A DNA stretch of 64,000 nucleotides from Microtetraspora malaysiensis. Lineage in GTDB: Bacteria; Actinomycetota; Actinomycetes; Streptosporangiales; Streptosporangiaceae. How positions within the stretch are numbered: position 1 is the first letter of the stretch; each line of letters opens with the position of its first letter. Positions 8,676-15,492 of this stretch are shown one piece after another. Position numbers and translations under genes: made by a program. Where the stretch lies: positions 62,001-126,000 of the forward strand of contig NZ_BBYJ01000005.1 in assembly GCF_001528665.1 (NCBI RefSeq), written 5' to 3'. A model generated the notes under the pieces. That model worked only from the letters and a program-made list of their open reading frames with translations, searched no databases and had not been told where the DNA came from.

Positions 8676-9349
8676 GAGGCCACCCCGCCTTCCTTGAGGA
8701 CGCGCAGCCGGATCAGCTCGGCCGCGCTGGTGGAGCGGAGCAGGCGGACGACGAGCACCGTGAGCAGGCCCTCGCTGACGGCGAGCGGGATCTGGGTCAC
8801 CGCGAAGATCGCGCCGAACTTGGTCAGCGCCCCGGCGAAGCCGCCGGCCGGGTCGGGGAAGGCGAGCGCGAGCTGCGCCGACGTCACGCAGTACGTCACC
8901 AGGTCGGCGGTGAAGGCGCCGGCGAAGACCGCGACGAGCAGCCCGCCGCCGAGCCGCCGGGTCAGCGCGTACGCGCCGTATCCGGCCCAGGGGCCGACGA
9001 CGGCCATGGAGAAGGCGTTGGCCCCGAGCGTGGTCAGCCCGCCGTGGGCGAGCAGCAGGGCCTGGAAGAGCAGCGTGATCGTGCCGAGCACGGTCATCAC
9101 GGGCGGCCGGAACAGGATGGCTCCGAGGCCGGTGCCGGTGGGGTGGGAGCAGCTGCCGGTGACCGAGGGGATCTTCAGGGCGGACAGGACGAAGCAGAAG
9201 GCCCCGGACGCTCCGAGGAGCAGCTTCGCCTCGGGGTTCTCCCTCAACTGCCGATTGAGTCGTACGACACCGTGGACGACGAAGGGGGCGGCCGCGACGG
9301 TCCAGGCCGCCGCGTGGAGCGGAGGGAGGAATCCCTCGGCAATGTGCAT
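8672..9349 (-). CDS. cbiM: Cobalt ECF transporter substrate-binding membrane protein
   Basis: The 225-residue multi-span protein starts [10 protein letters not shown]. In CbiM/NikM proteins the amino terminus and His2 coordinate the metal, so this ATG, not the longer frame up to 9505, must be the start; the longer frame would also translate the riboswitch. The [22 protein letters not shown] segment holds the further conserved histidine region, and six or seven helices follow. It is the first gene of the cobalt import unit and lies about 50 bases downstream of a cobalamin riboswitch, so import should fall when cobalamin is plentiful. Nickel transport is less likely given the cob neighbours. 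Confidence 0.95.
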   Translation of the reverse strand: MHIAEGFLPPLHAAAWTVAAAPFVVHGVVRLNRQLRENPEAKLLLGASGAFCFVLSALKIPSVTGSCSHPTGTGLGAILFRPPVMTVLGTITLLFQALLLAHGGLTTLGANAFSMAVVGPWAGYGAYALTRRLGGGLLVAVFAGAFTADLVTYCVTSAQLALAFPDPAGGFAGALTKFGAIFAVTQIPLAVSEGLLTVLVVRLLRSTSAAELIRLRVLKEGGVAS

Positions 9350-9399
9350 GATTGAAACGCCGACCTTTCCAGCACCTCGTGGATGGTGTTTCCGCGCCT

Positions 9400-9572
9400 T
9401 GGCCGGTCTCCTGGCTGACGGGTTGGCACATCTCGCTCGCCTTCCCAGGCGACTGGCGCCCAGTGGCTTCCGCGTACGCGGACGAGCGAGAACATTCCCG
9501 ATCACAGTGGCGAGGGCCGCGCCGGAATTGCGTCCCGGATGGGGCGCGCACCGGACTTCCCGTTTGCCGAGG
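9400..9572 (-). ncRNA. Cobalamin riboswitch controlling cbiMNQO
   Basis: Read on the minus strand, the leader contains the conserved core elements of the cobalamin riboswitch: the ggaagtccggtg region, then a gccactgtga segment, and the B12 box cagccaggagaccggcc at 9401-9419, about 50 bases before cbiM. By family knowledge, bound adenosylcobalamin closes the structure and lowers expression of the cobalt importer. The 5' boundary is set by the predicted transcription start near 9573. Confidence 0.93.
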
Positions 9573-9579
9573 CGCGTTC

Positions 9580-9609
9580 AGCGTAAGCCTGGTCTCTCGA
9601 TATCGACAA
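9580..9609 (-). promoter_or_regulatory. Predicted promoter of the cbiMNQO leader
   Basis: On the minus strand ttgtcg (9609-9604) and tacgct (9585-9580) are separated by 18 bases, a good housekeeping-type promoter. It places the RNA start just upstream of the riboswitch. Confidence 0.6.
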
Positions 9610-9705
9610 GACGGGGTAACGGCACAGTGGCGGCAACAGTGGCCGCAACAGCGGTGCCGGGTGCGCCGGGACGGACGCCCCCGGCCGGGCGGAGAACGGA
9701 CGAAG

Positions 9706-9735
9706 TTGACGCTCGCGATGGGCGCGGGATACGTT
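9706..9735 (+). promoter_or_regulatory. Predicted promoter of the His-peptide/chelatase/cobO/cobB leader
   Basis: ttgacg (9706-9711) and tacgtt (9730-9735) are 18 bases apart. The predicted RNA start near 9742 lies right at the beginning of the second riboswitch. It is divergent from the cbi promoter about 100 bases away. Confidence 0.65.
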
Positions 9736-9741
9736 CCCGAG

Positions 9742-9842
9742 GATTCGCGGTGGTCCGAGGGAAGTCCGGTGAGATGCCGGTGCGGTCGCGCCACTGTATC
9801 CGGAACGAGAGTTCCGGGAGCCAGGTCACTTGGCCGCCGCGT
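9742..9842 (+). ncRNA. Cobalamin riboswitch controlling the plus-strand cob unit
   Basis: The core elements are ggaagtccggtgagatgccgg, gcgccactgtatccgg, and the B12 box gagccaggtcacttggcc, all in the canonical order. The next translatable frame begins 38 bases downstream after a perfect aaggagg. Closure of the ligand-bound form would be expected to sequester that ribosome binding site or stop transcription. It probably controls the small His-rich peptide, the chelatase fusion, cobO and cobB. Confidence 0.92.
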
Positions 9843-9880
9843 CCTCGTCTGGCGGGACGCGTCATCCCAAGGAGGCATCG

Positions 9881-9973
9881 ATGAGCGGGTCGGCGATCGC
9901 ACGCCCCCACGACCACGATCACGGCTGCGGCCCCGCCGCGCCCGGCGTCCCTCCTACCGCCACCGCCTCCTGA
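9881..9973 (+). CDS. 30-residue His-rich peptide, first frame after riboswitch
   Basis: This short frame encodes 30 residues and includes PHDHDHGCG, a compact cluster of three histidines, two aspartates and a cysteine that could bind a divalent metal such as cobalt. It starts at an ATG 5 bases after a perfect aaggagg and is the first frame after the cobalamin riboswitch, so it is likely to be translated. The rest is proline/alanine-rich with no membrane segment. It could be a cobalt carrier feeding the chelatase, or a leader peptide sensing metal. It belongs to no family I recognise, and its function is inferred only from composition and position. Confidence 0.55.
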   Translation: MSGSAIARPHDHDHGCGPAAPGVPPTATAS

Positions 9974-9991
9974 CCCGCGCCTCCGCGCGGG
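9974..9991 (+). terminator. Hairpin immediately after the His-rich peptide
   Basis: A 7-bp perfect stem (cccgcgc/gcgcggg, 4-base loop) begins directly after the peptide stop codon. It may attenuate read-through into the chelatase gene or protect the short message. Downstream, 9992-10090 has a direct repeat of cccgcgttcttc and the chelatase ribosome binding site gagaaggga. Confidence 0.4.
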
Positions 9992-10090
9992 GTCCCGTAT
10001 CCCGCGTTCTTCATCCCGCGTTCTTCCGCGACGCCGCCGTGCCGCGCGGCGGCCGACCACGCCCGGCCGGACCATCGAGAAGGGACCGAT

Positions 10091-12259
10091 GTGATCACCG
10101 CCTATCCATTCAGCGCCGTCGTGGGGCTCGACGACCTCAAACTGGCGCTGATCCTCAACGCGGTCTCGCCCCGGGTGGGCGGCGTGCTGGTGCGCGGCGA
10201 GAAGGGCACCGCCAAGTCGACGATCGTCCGCGCCCTGGCCGCGCAGCTCCCCCCGGTCGACGTGGTCGCCGGATGCCGCTTCGCGTGCGATCCCGCGGCT
10301 CCCGACCCCTCCTGCCCGGACGGCCCCCACGCCGAGGGCGAGCAGCGCCGGTCGCGCCCGGCCGCGCTCGTGGAACTGCCCGTGGGCGCGTCGGAGGACC
10401 GGCTGGTGGGGGCGCTGGACATCGAGCGAGCGCTCACCGAGGGCGTCAAGGCGTTCGAGCCGGGCCTGCTCGCCGCCGCCCACCGAGGCGTGCTCTACGT
10501 GGACGAGGTCAACCTGCTGCACGACCACCTCGTGGACCTGCTGCTCGACGCCGCCGCGCTCGGGACCTGCTTCGTCGAGCGCGAGTCGGTCTCCGTACGG
10601 CACGCGGCGCGCTTCCTGCTCGTCGGCACCATGAACCCGGAGGAGGGCGAGCTGCGGCCGCAGCTCCTGGACCGCTTCGGGCTGACCGTCGAGGTGCGGG
10701 CGTCCCGCGACCCGGACGAGCGGGCCGAGGTCGTACGGCGGCGGCTGGCCTTCGACGCCGACCCGGCGGGGTTCGCCGCGCGGTGGCGGGGGGAGGAGGC
10801 GGCGCTGGCCGAGCGCATCCTGCGGGCGAGGGAGCGGGTCGCGGACGTTGTCCTGCCGGACGTTCGGCTGCGCCAGATCGCGGCCGTGTGCGCCGGCTTC
10901 GAGGTCGACGGGCTCCGCGCCGACCTGGTGACCGCCAACGCCGCCATCGCCCACGCGGCGTGGCGTGGCCGAGCCACGGTGACGAGCGAGGACGTGCGCG
11001 AGGCGGCCCGGCTCTCCCTGCCGCACCGCCGCAGGCGCGACCCGTTCGACGCGCCCGGCCTCGACGAGGACCAGCTCGACGACCTGCTGTCCCGGCACGA
11101 CACGCCGGACCCGGACGACGACCCGGACCCCGGTCCGTCCGGCCCCGGCCCCGAGGGTCCGCACGACCCGGGACCCGAGGGCCCGGACAGCCCGAACCCG
11201 AACAGCGCGGACGGCCCGGATGGGGCGGACGGCGCTGATGGACCCACCCCGGAGGGCGCGGACCACTCGGCCGATCCCGGCGACCCTCGCGGCGCGGACC
11301 GGAGCGCCCCCGAGAGCGACGGCCCCGCCCCTGACGGCGCCGCGCCCGGCGAGCGGGTGATCGCCGCCGGCGAGCCGTACCGGGTGCGGCCCTTCCGCGT
11401 GCCGGGGCTGGGTGAGGGCGCCGCGGGGCGGCGCTCGCGGGCGCGCACCCCGAACGGCCGCACCGTCGGCGCGCGGCTGCCCTCCGGCCGCCTCCAGCGG
11501 CCGCACCTGCCCGCGACCCTGCGCGCCGCCGCGCCGCACCAGCGCGAGCGCGGCCGCACCGGGCCGGGCCTGCTGATCCGCGACACCGACCTGCGCGAGT
11601 CGGTCCGGGAGGGCAGGGAGGGCAACCTCGTCCTGTTCGTCGTGGACGCGAGCGGCTCGATGGCGGCGCGCCGGCGGATGAAGGAGGTCAAGGCGGCCGT
11701 GCTGAGCCTGCTCCTGGACGCCTACCAGCGGCGGGACAAGGTCGGGCTGATCACGTTCAGGGGGGCGGACGCCGAGCTGGCGCTGCCGCCGACCTCCTCG
11801 GTGGAGGCCGGGGCGGCGCGGCTGCGCGAGCTGCCGACCGGTGGCCGGACCCCGCTGGCCGCGGGGCTGCGTCGCGCGGCCGAGGTGCTCCGCGTCGAGC
11901 GGATGCGCGATCCCTCCAGGCGGCCGCTGCTGGTCGTGGTCACCGACGGCCGGGCCACGGCGGGGAGCGACGTGGCCGGCCCGGCCGCCCGGCTCGCCGG
12001 CACGCCCGGCGTCGTCGTGGACTGCGAGAGCGGCCCGGTGCGGCTGGGCCTGGCGCTCGACCTCGCGGAGCGGCTGGGCGTGCCCGCCGTACGGCTCGAC
12101 GCGCTCGCGGAGGGCGGGCTGCGCGACCTCGTCCGCGCGCACAGACACCAGCGCAGACACCAGCACAGAGACCAGCACAGACACGAGCACAGGCACGAGG
12201 ACAGGCGCGGCGGGGGACCGGCGGGCGGACACCGGAACGACTACAGGAAGGCGGTCTGA
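10091..12259 (+). CDS. Chelatase-type AAA+ ATPase fused to VWA domain, predicted cobaltochelatase partner of CobN
   Basis: The 722-residue protein fuses a ChlI/BchI-like AAA+ motor (about 1-330) to a ChlD/BchD-like VWA domain (about 505-680). Walker A is GEKGTAKST at 36-44 and Walker B is VLYVDEVNLL at about 135-144. The two are joined by an Asp/Pro/Gly-rich acidic linker at about 336-425. The VWA metal site DASGS is at 519-523, with GGRTPL and VVTDGRA completing it. By analogy with CobS/CobT, it should drive ATP-dependent cobalt insertion by CobN. A His/Arg-rich tail (about 684-707) built from 12-base repeats may bind metal. It starts at GTG after gagaaggga and is followed 1 base later by cobO. 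A magnesium chelatase role is unlikely because no chlorophyll genes are seen. Confidence 0.9.
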   Translation: MITAYPFSAVVGLDDLKLALILNAVSPRVGGVLVRGEKGTAKSTIVRALAAQLPPVDVVAGCRFACDPAAPDPSCPDGPHAEGEQRRSRPAALVELPVGASEDRLVGALDIERALTEGVKAFEPGLLAAAHRGVLYVDEVNLLHDHLVDLLLDAAALGTCFVERESVSVRHAARFLLVGTMNPEEGELRPQLLDRFGLTVEVRASRDPDERAEVVRRRLAFDADPAGFAARWRGEEAALAERILRARERVADVVLPDVRLRQIAAVCAGFEVDGLRADLVTANAAIAHAAWRGRATVTSEDVREAARLSLPHRRRRDPFDAPGLDEDQLDDLLSRHDTPDPDDDPDPGPSGPGPEGPHDPGPEGPDSPNPNSADGPDGADGADGPTPEGADHSADPGDPRGADRSAPESDGPAPDGAAPGERVIAAGEPYRVRPFRVPGLGEGAAGRRSRARTPNGRTVGARLPSGRLQRPHLPATLRAAAPHQRERGRTGPGLLIRDTDLRESVREGREGNLVLFVVDASGSMAARRRMKEVKAAVLSLLLDAYQRRDKVGLITFRGADAELALPPTSSVEAGAARLRELPTGGRTPLAAGLRRAAEVLRVERMRDPSRRPLLVVVTDGRATAGSDVAGPAARLAGTPGVVVDCESGPVRLGLALDLAERLGVPAVRLDALAEGGLRDLVRAHRHQRRHQHRDQHRHEHRHEDRRGGGPAGGHRNDYRKAV
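12142..12213 (+). repeat. 12-bp tandem repeats encoding a His-rich tail
   Basis: Six units of a 12-base repeat (consensus cagacaccagca, the last two degenerate) lie in frame near the 3' end of the chelatase fusion. They encode four-residue RHQH/RHEH units. The repeat structure suggests recent expansion by slippage. Confidence 0.8.
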
Positions 12260-12260
12260 G

Positions 12261-12863
12261 ATGCCGCAGGGCAAACCGGCCGTCGTGCCGGACGACGGCC
12301 TGACCACGCGGCAGCGCCGCACCCGGCCGTTGCTGATCGTGCACACCGGCCCCGGCAAGGGGAAGTCGACCGCCGCCTTCGGGATGGCGCTGCGGGCCTG
12401 GAACCAGGGGTGGCCGATCGGGGTGTTCCAGTTCGTCAAGTCGGCCAAGTGGCGCATCGGAGAGGAGCGCGCTCTGCGGGTGCTCGGCGATTCCGGCGAG
12501 GGCGGCCCGGTGACCTGGCACAAGATGGGCGAGGGCTGGTCGTGGATCCAGCGGCCGGGCACCGACGAGGACCACGCCGCCGCCGCCCGCGAGGGCTGGG
12601 AGCAGATCAAGCGCGACCTGGCCGCGGAGACCTACCGCTTCTACGTGCTGGACGAGTTCACGTACCCGATGAAGTGGGGCTGGCTGGACGTCGCCGAGGT
12701 GGTCGAGACCCTTAACGCGCGGCCCGGCGCCCAGCACGTCGTGATCACGGGGCGGGACGCCGATCCGCGGTTGATCGAGGCCGCCGATCTGGTGACCGAG
12801 ATGGGCAAGGTCAAGCATCCGATGGACACCGGGCAGAAGGGGCAGAAGGGCATCGAATGGTGA
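12261..12863 (+). CDS. cobO: Cob(I)yrinic acid a,c-diamide adenosyltransferase
   Basis: The 200-residue CobO/BtuR/CobA-type enzyme transfers the 5'-deoxyadenosyl group of ATP to cobalt(I) corrinoids. The P-loop variant GPGKGKST at 30-37 and the conserved segment FQFVKSAKW with the substrate-pocket residues (HKMGEGWSW) are present, and VLDEFTYPMKWGW follows in the usual place. The ATG follows the chelatase stop by one base, and its 3' end overlaps cobB by 7 bases, so the three are co-translated. Length is normal for the family. Confidence 0.95.
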   Translation: MPQGKPAVVPDDGLTTRQRRTRPLLIVHTGPGKGKSTAAFGMALRAWNQGWPIGVFQFVKSAKWRIGEERALRVLGDSGEGGPVTWHKMGEGWSWIQRPGTDEDHAAAAREGWEQIKRDLAAETYRFYVLDEFTYPMKWGWLDVAEVVETLNARPGAQHVVITGRDADPRLIEAADLVTEMGKVKHPMDTGQKGQKGIEW

Positions 12864-14197
12864 TCCCACGTCTGGTGATCGCGGCGCCGTCGTCGGGCAG
12901 CGGGAAGACCACGGTCGCGACCGGCCTGATGGCGGCGCTGCGCGCGCGGGGGCTGCGGGTCTCGCCGCACAAGGTGGGCCCCGACTACATCGACCCCGGC
13001 TACCACGCGCTGGCCACCGGCCGGCCGGGCCGCAACCTCGACCCGTGGCTGACCGGTGCCGACCTGGTCGAGCCGCTGTTCCTACACGGGGCGCGCGACG
13101 CCGACGTCGCCGTGGTCGAGGGCGTCATGGGCCTGTACGACGGCGCCGGGCTGGAGGAGTTCGCCTCCACCGCGCACGTCGCGCGGCTGCTCGGCGCCCC
13201 CGTGGTCCTGGTCGTGGACGCCGCCGGGCAGGGCCGTTCCGTCGCCGCGCTGGTGCAGGGGTTCGCCGCGTTCGACACCCGGGTGCGGCTGGGCGGGGTG
13301 ATCCTCAACCGGGTCGGCTCGCCGCGGCACGAGGAGATCTGCCGCTCCGCGCTGACGGAGAGCGGCGTGCCGGTGCTCGGCGTGATCCCGCGCGCGGACG
13401 GGGTGGCCACCCCGTCCCGGCACCTCGGGCTCATCCCCGCCGCCGAGCGCCGTACCGAGGCGGTGTCCGCCGTGGAGCGCATGGGCGAGCTGGTCGCCGC
13501 GTCCTGCGACCTGGAGGCGCTGGTCGCGCTGGCCCGCTCCGCGCCGCCCCTCGCCGCGCGCCCCTGGAGCGCCGGTTCCTCCCTGGAACGGCCCCCTTCC
13601 GGCGCGCGGCCGGTCGTGGCCGTGGCGGGGGGCCCGGCCTTCACCTTCGGGTACGCCGAGCAGGCCGAGCTGCTGGCCGCCGCCGGAGCCGAGGTGGTGC
13701 CGTTCGACCCGCTCCGCGACGAGCGCCTCCCGCAGGGCACGGGCGCGATCGTCGTCGGCGGCGGCTTCCCCGAGGTGTACGCCGCCGACCTGTCGGCCAA
13801 CGAGCCGCTGCGGCGGCGGGTGGCGGCCTTCGCCGGGCCGATCGCGGCCGAGTGCGCCGGGCTGCTCTACCTCGCCCGCGAGCTGGACGGCCACCCCATG
13901 TGCGGCCGGCTCCCCGTCACCGCGACGATGACCGGCAGGCTGACGCTCGGCTACCGTGACGCCGTGGCGACCGCGCACTCGGTGCTCACCCGGGAGGGCG
14001 AGCGCTACCGCGGCCACGAGTTCCACCGCACCGCCACCGATCCCGGGCACGCGGAGCCGCCGCTGTTCCGCTGGCGCGGCGGGGCCGACGGCTTCGGCGA
14101 ACCGCTGCTGGCCGCGTCATACCTCCACCTGCACTGGGCGGGCAGCCCCGAGCTCGCCGCGCGCCTCGTCGCCGCCTGCACCCCCGCGGGCGGCTGA
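12857..14197 (+). CDS. cobB: Cobyrinate a,c-diamide synthase
   Basis: The 446-residue enzyme amidates the a and c side chains of (hydrogeno)byrinate using glutamine and ATP. The N-terminal dethiobiotin-synthetase-like domain has the P-loop APSSGSGKTT at 10-19 and KVGPDYIDPGYH. The C-terminal class I glutaminase domain carries the nucleophile Cys333 in AECAGLLYL and the histidine in SYLHLHWAG near residue 424. It overlaps cobO by 7 bases. It ends 2 bases from the convergent hydrolase gene, leaving no room for a separate terminator. The name CobB follows the aerobic pathway; CbiA is the anaerobic equivalent. Confidence 0.95.
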   Translation: MVIPRLVIAAPSSGSGKTTVATGLMAALRARGLRVSPHKVGPDYIDPGYHALATGRPGRNLDPWLTGADLVEPLFLHGARDADVAVVEGVMGLYDGAGLEEFASTAHVARLLGAPVVLVVDAAGQGRSVAALVQGFAAFDTRVRLGGVILNRVGSPRHEEICRSALTESGVPVLGVIPRADGVATPSRHLGLIPAAERRTEAVSAVERMGELVAASCDLEALVALARSAPPLAARPWSAGSSLERPPSGARPVVAVAGGPAFTFGYAEQAELLAAAGAEVVPFDPLRDERLPQGTGAIVVGGGFPEVYAADLSANEPLRRRVAAFAGPIAAECAGLLYLARELDGHPMCGRLPVTATMTGRLTLGYRDAVATAHSVLTREGERYRGHEFHRTATDPGHAEPPLFRWRGGADGFGEPLLAASYLHLHWAGSPELAARLVAACTPAGG

Positions 14198-14198
14198 C

Positions 14199-15425
14199 TC
14201 ACCCCGTCCGGATGGTGCGCCGGAGGAAGTCGCCGATCTCGGCTCTGGCCATCTGCGCGCCGAACCCGCCCCAGGCGAGGTCGAAGGCGTGGCCGGCGTA
14301 CTCGATCTCGACGTACCGGTGGGACGCGCCCGCCTCGTGGGCCAGGCGCGCCGCGCGGCGGCCGTCGTCGGGGTACACGATCTGGTCGTGCCCGCCCTGG
14401 ATGGACAGGGTCGGTGGCACGTCCGCCCCCAGGTAGGTGATGGGCGACGCGGTCCGGTAGGCCGCGCGCTCCTTCTCCGGCGACCCGCCGATGAAGTCGT
14501 ACAGCGTCCCCCGCCCCTCGCCGTCCGAGAGCCACTTCTCGGCCCACCAGGGGACGGCCAGGTCGTACGAGTAGGCCAGATCGTAGGGTCCGTACAGCGA
14601 GACGACCGCGCTGACCGACGTGCTGCAGGTCTCGCAGGTCGGCGGGAACGCGTTCGCCCCGACCGCGTCGTCGGAGGTGTAGGCGGCCAGCAGCGCCAGG
14701 TGGCCGCCGGCCGACATGCCCAGCAACGCGATGCGGCCGGGATCGACGCCGTACTGGGCGGCGTTGCGCCGGACCCAGCCGGTGGCGCACCGCACGTCGC
14801 CCGGGGCCTGGGTCCAGGTGGCGGGCGGCGCCAGCCGGTAGTCGATGTCGAAGACCGTGGCGCCGTGCTCGGTGAGCCACTCGTTCCAGCGGGGTGTCAT
14901 GCCGCGCCGCCCCTTGGTCCAGCCTCCGCCGTGGACGAGCACCACCGCCGGGCCGCGCTTCTCCGCCGCCGAGCGGGGGCGCCACACGTCCAGCCGCAGC
15001 TCCGTGCCGCCGATGCGGGCGTAGGTCACGGTGGCGTCCGGCCCGCGGTCCGCCGCGGTGGCGGGGCGCTGGAAGTAGGCGGCGTAGGACAGGGGCACGC
15101 CGAGCCGGCGGGCGTCGCGATGGGCGGTCACCACGGGGACGAGCGTGGCCACCAGGCACAGCGCCGCTACAACGGCGGTCACCGCGCCCGCCCGCCGCGC
15201 GCCGAGCCACAGCGCGGCGACGGCCGCCGCCGTCGCCGCCAGGGCGGCCAGCGCGCCGAGCAGGCTGTACTCGCGGGCGAACACCGTCAGGATCCAGAAG
15301 GTCCGGGTGGGGAAGGGCAGGACGATCAGCGCCGCCACCGGTACGGCCGGGACCGCCGCCGCGATCGCCACGCCCAGCGCGAGGCGTCGCGCGAGCCGTT
15401 TGGACAACCGCGTTTTCGCGGGCAT
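14199..15425 (-). CDS. Membrane-anchored alpha/beta hydrolase (esterase/lipase family)
   Basis: The 408-residue protein has three or four N-terminal hydrophobic helices in its first 110 residues, then a hormone-sensitive-lipase-like hydrolase domain, probably outside the membrane. The oxyanion motif HGGGW, nucleophile elbow GMSAGG, acid residue in GGHDQIV and histidine in YAGHAFD are all present, so it should be active on an ester or peptide-like substrate. It follows cobN on the same strand by 67 bases and may be co-transcribed with it under the cobN riboswitch. No cobalamin role is known for such enzymes. The gene looks intact. Confidence 0.85.
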   Translation of the reverse strand: MPAKTRLSKRLARRLALGVAIAAAVPAVPVAALIVLPFPTRTFWILTVFAREYSLLGALAALAATAAAVAALWLGARRAGAVTAVVAALCLVATLVPVVTAHRDARRLGVPLSYAAYFQRPATAADRGPDATVTYARIGGTELRLDVWRPRSAAEKRGPAVVLVHGGGWTKGRRGMTPRWNEWLTEHGATVFDIDYRLAPPATWTQAPGDVRCATGWVRRNAAQYGVDPGRIALLGMSAGGHLALLAAYTSDDAVGANAFPPTCETCSTSVSAVVSLYGPYDLAYSYDLAVPWWAEKWLSDGEGRGTLYDFIGGSPEKERAAYRTASPITYLGADVPPTLSIQGGHDQIVYPDDGRRAARLAHEAGASHRYVEIEYAGHAFDLAWGGFGAQMARAEIGDFLRRTIRTG

Positions 15426-15492
15426 CTGCCGACCCTAACCCCGCTGTTTCCCCGGCGGGAGACCCATTTCCGAACGACGGCAGGCGGGAGCC

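Noticed and set aside
10091-12259. Magnesium chelatase for bacteriochlorophyll
   Set aside because: The domain set is the same, but the neighbours are cobalamin genes, CobN is present, and a cobalamin riboswitch lies upstream.
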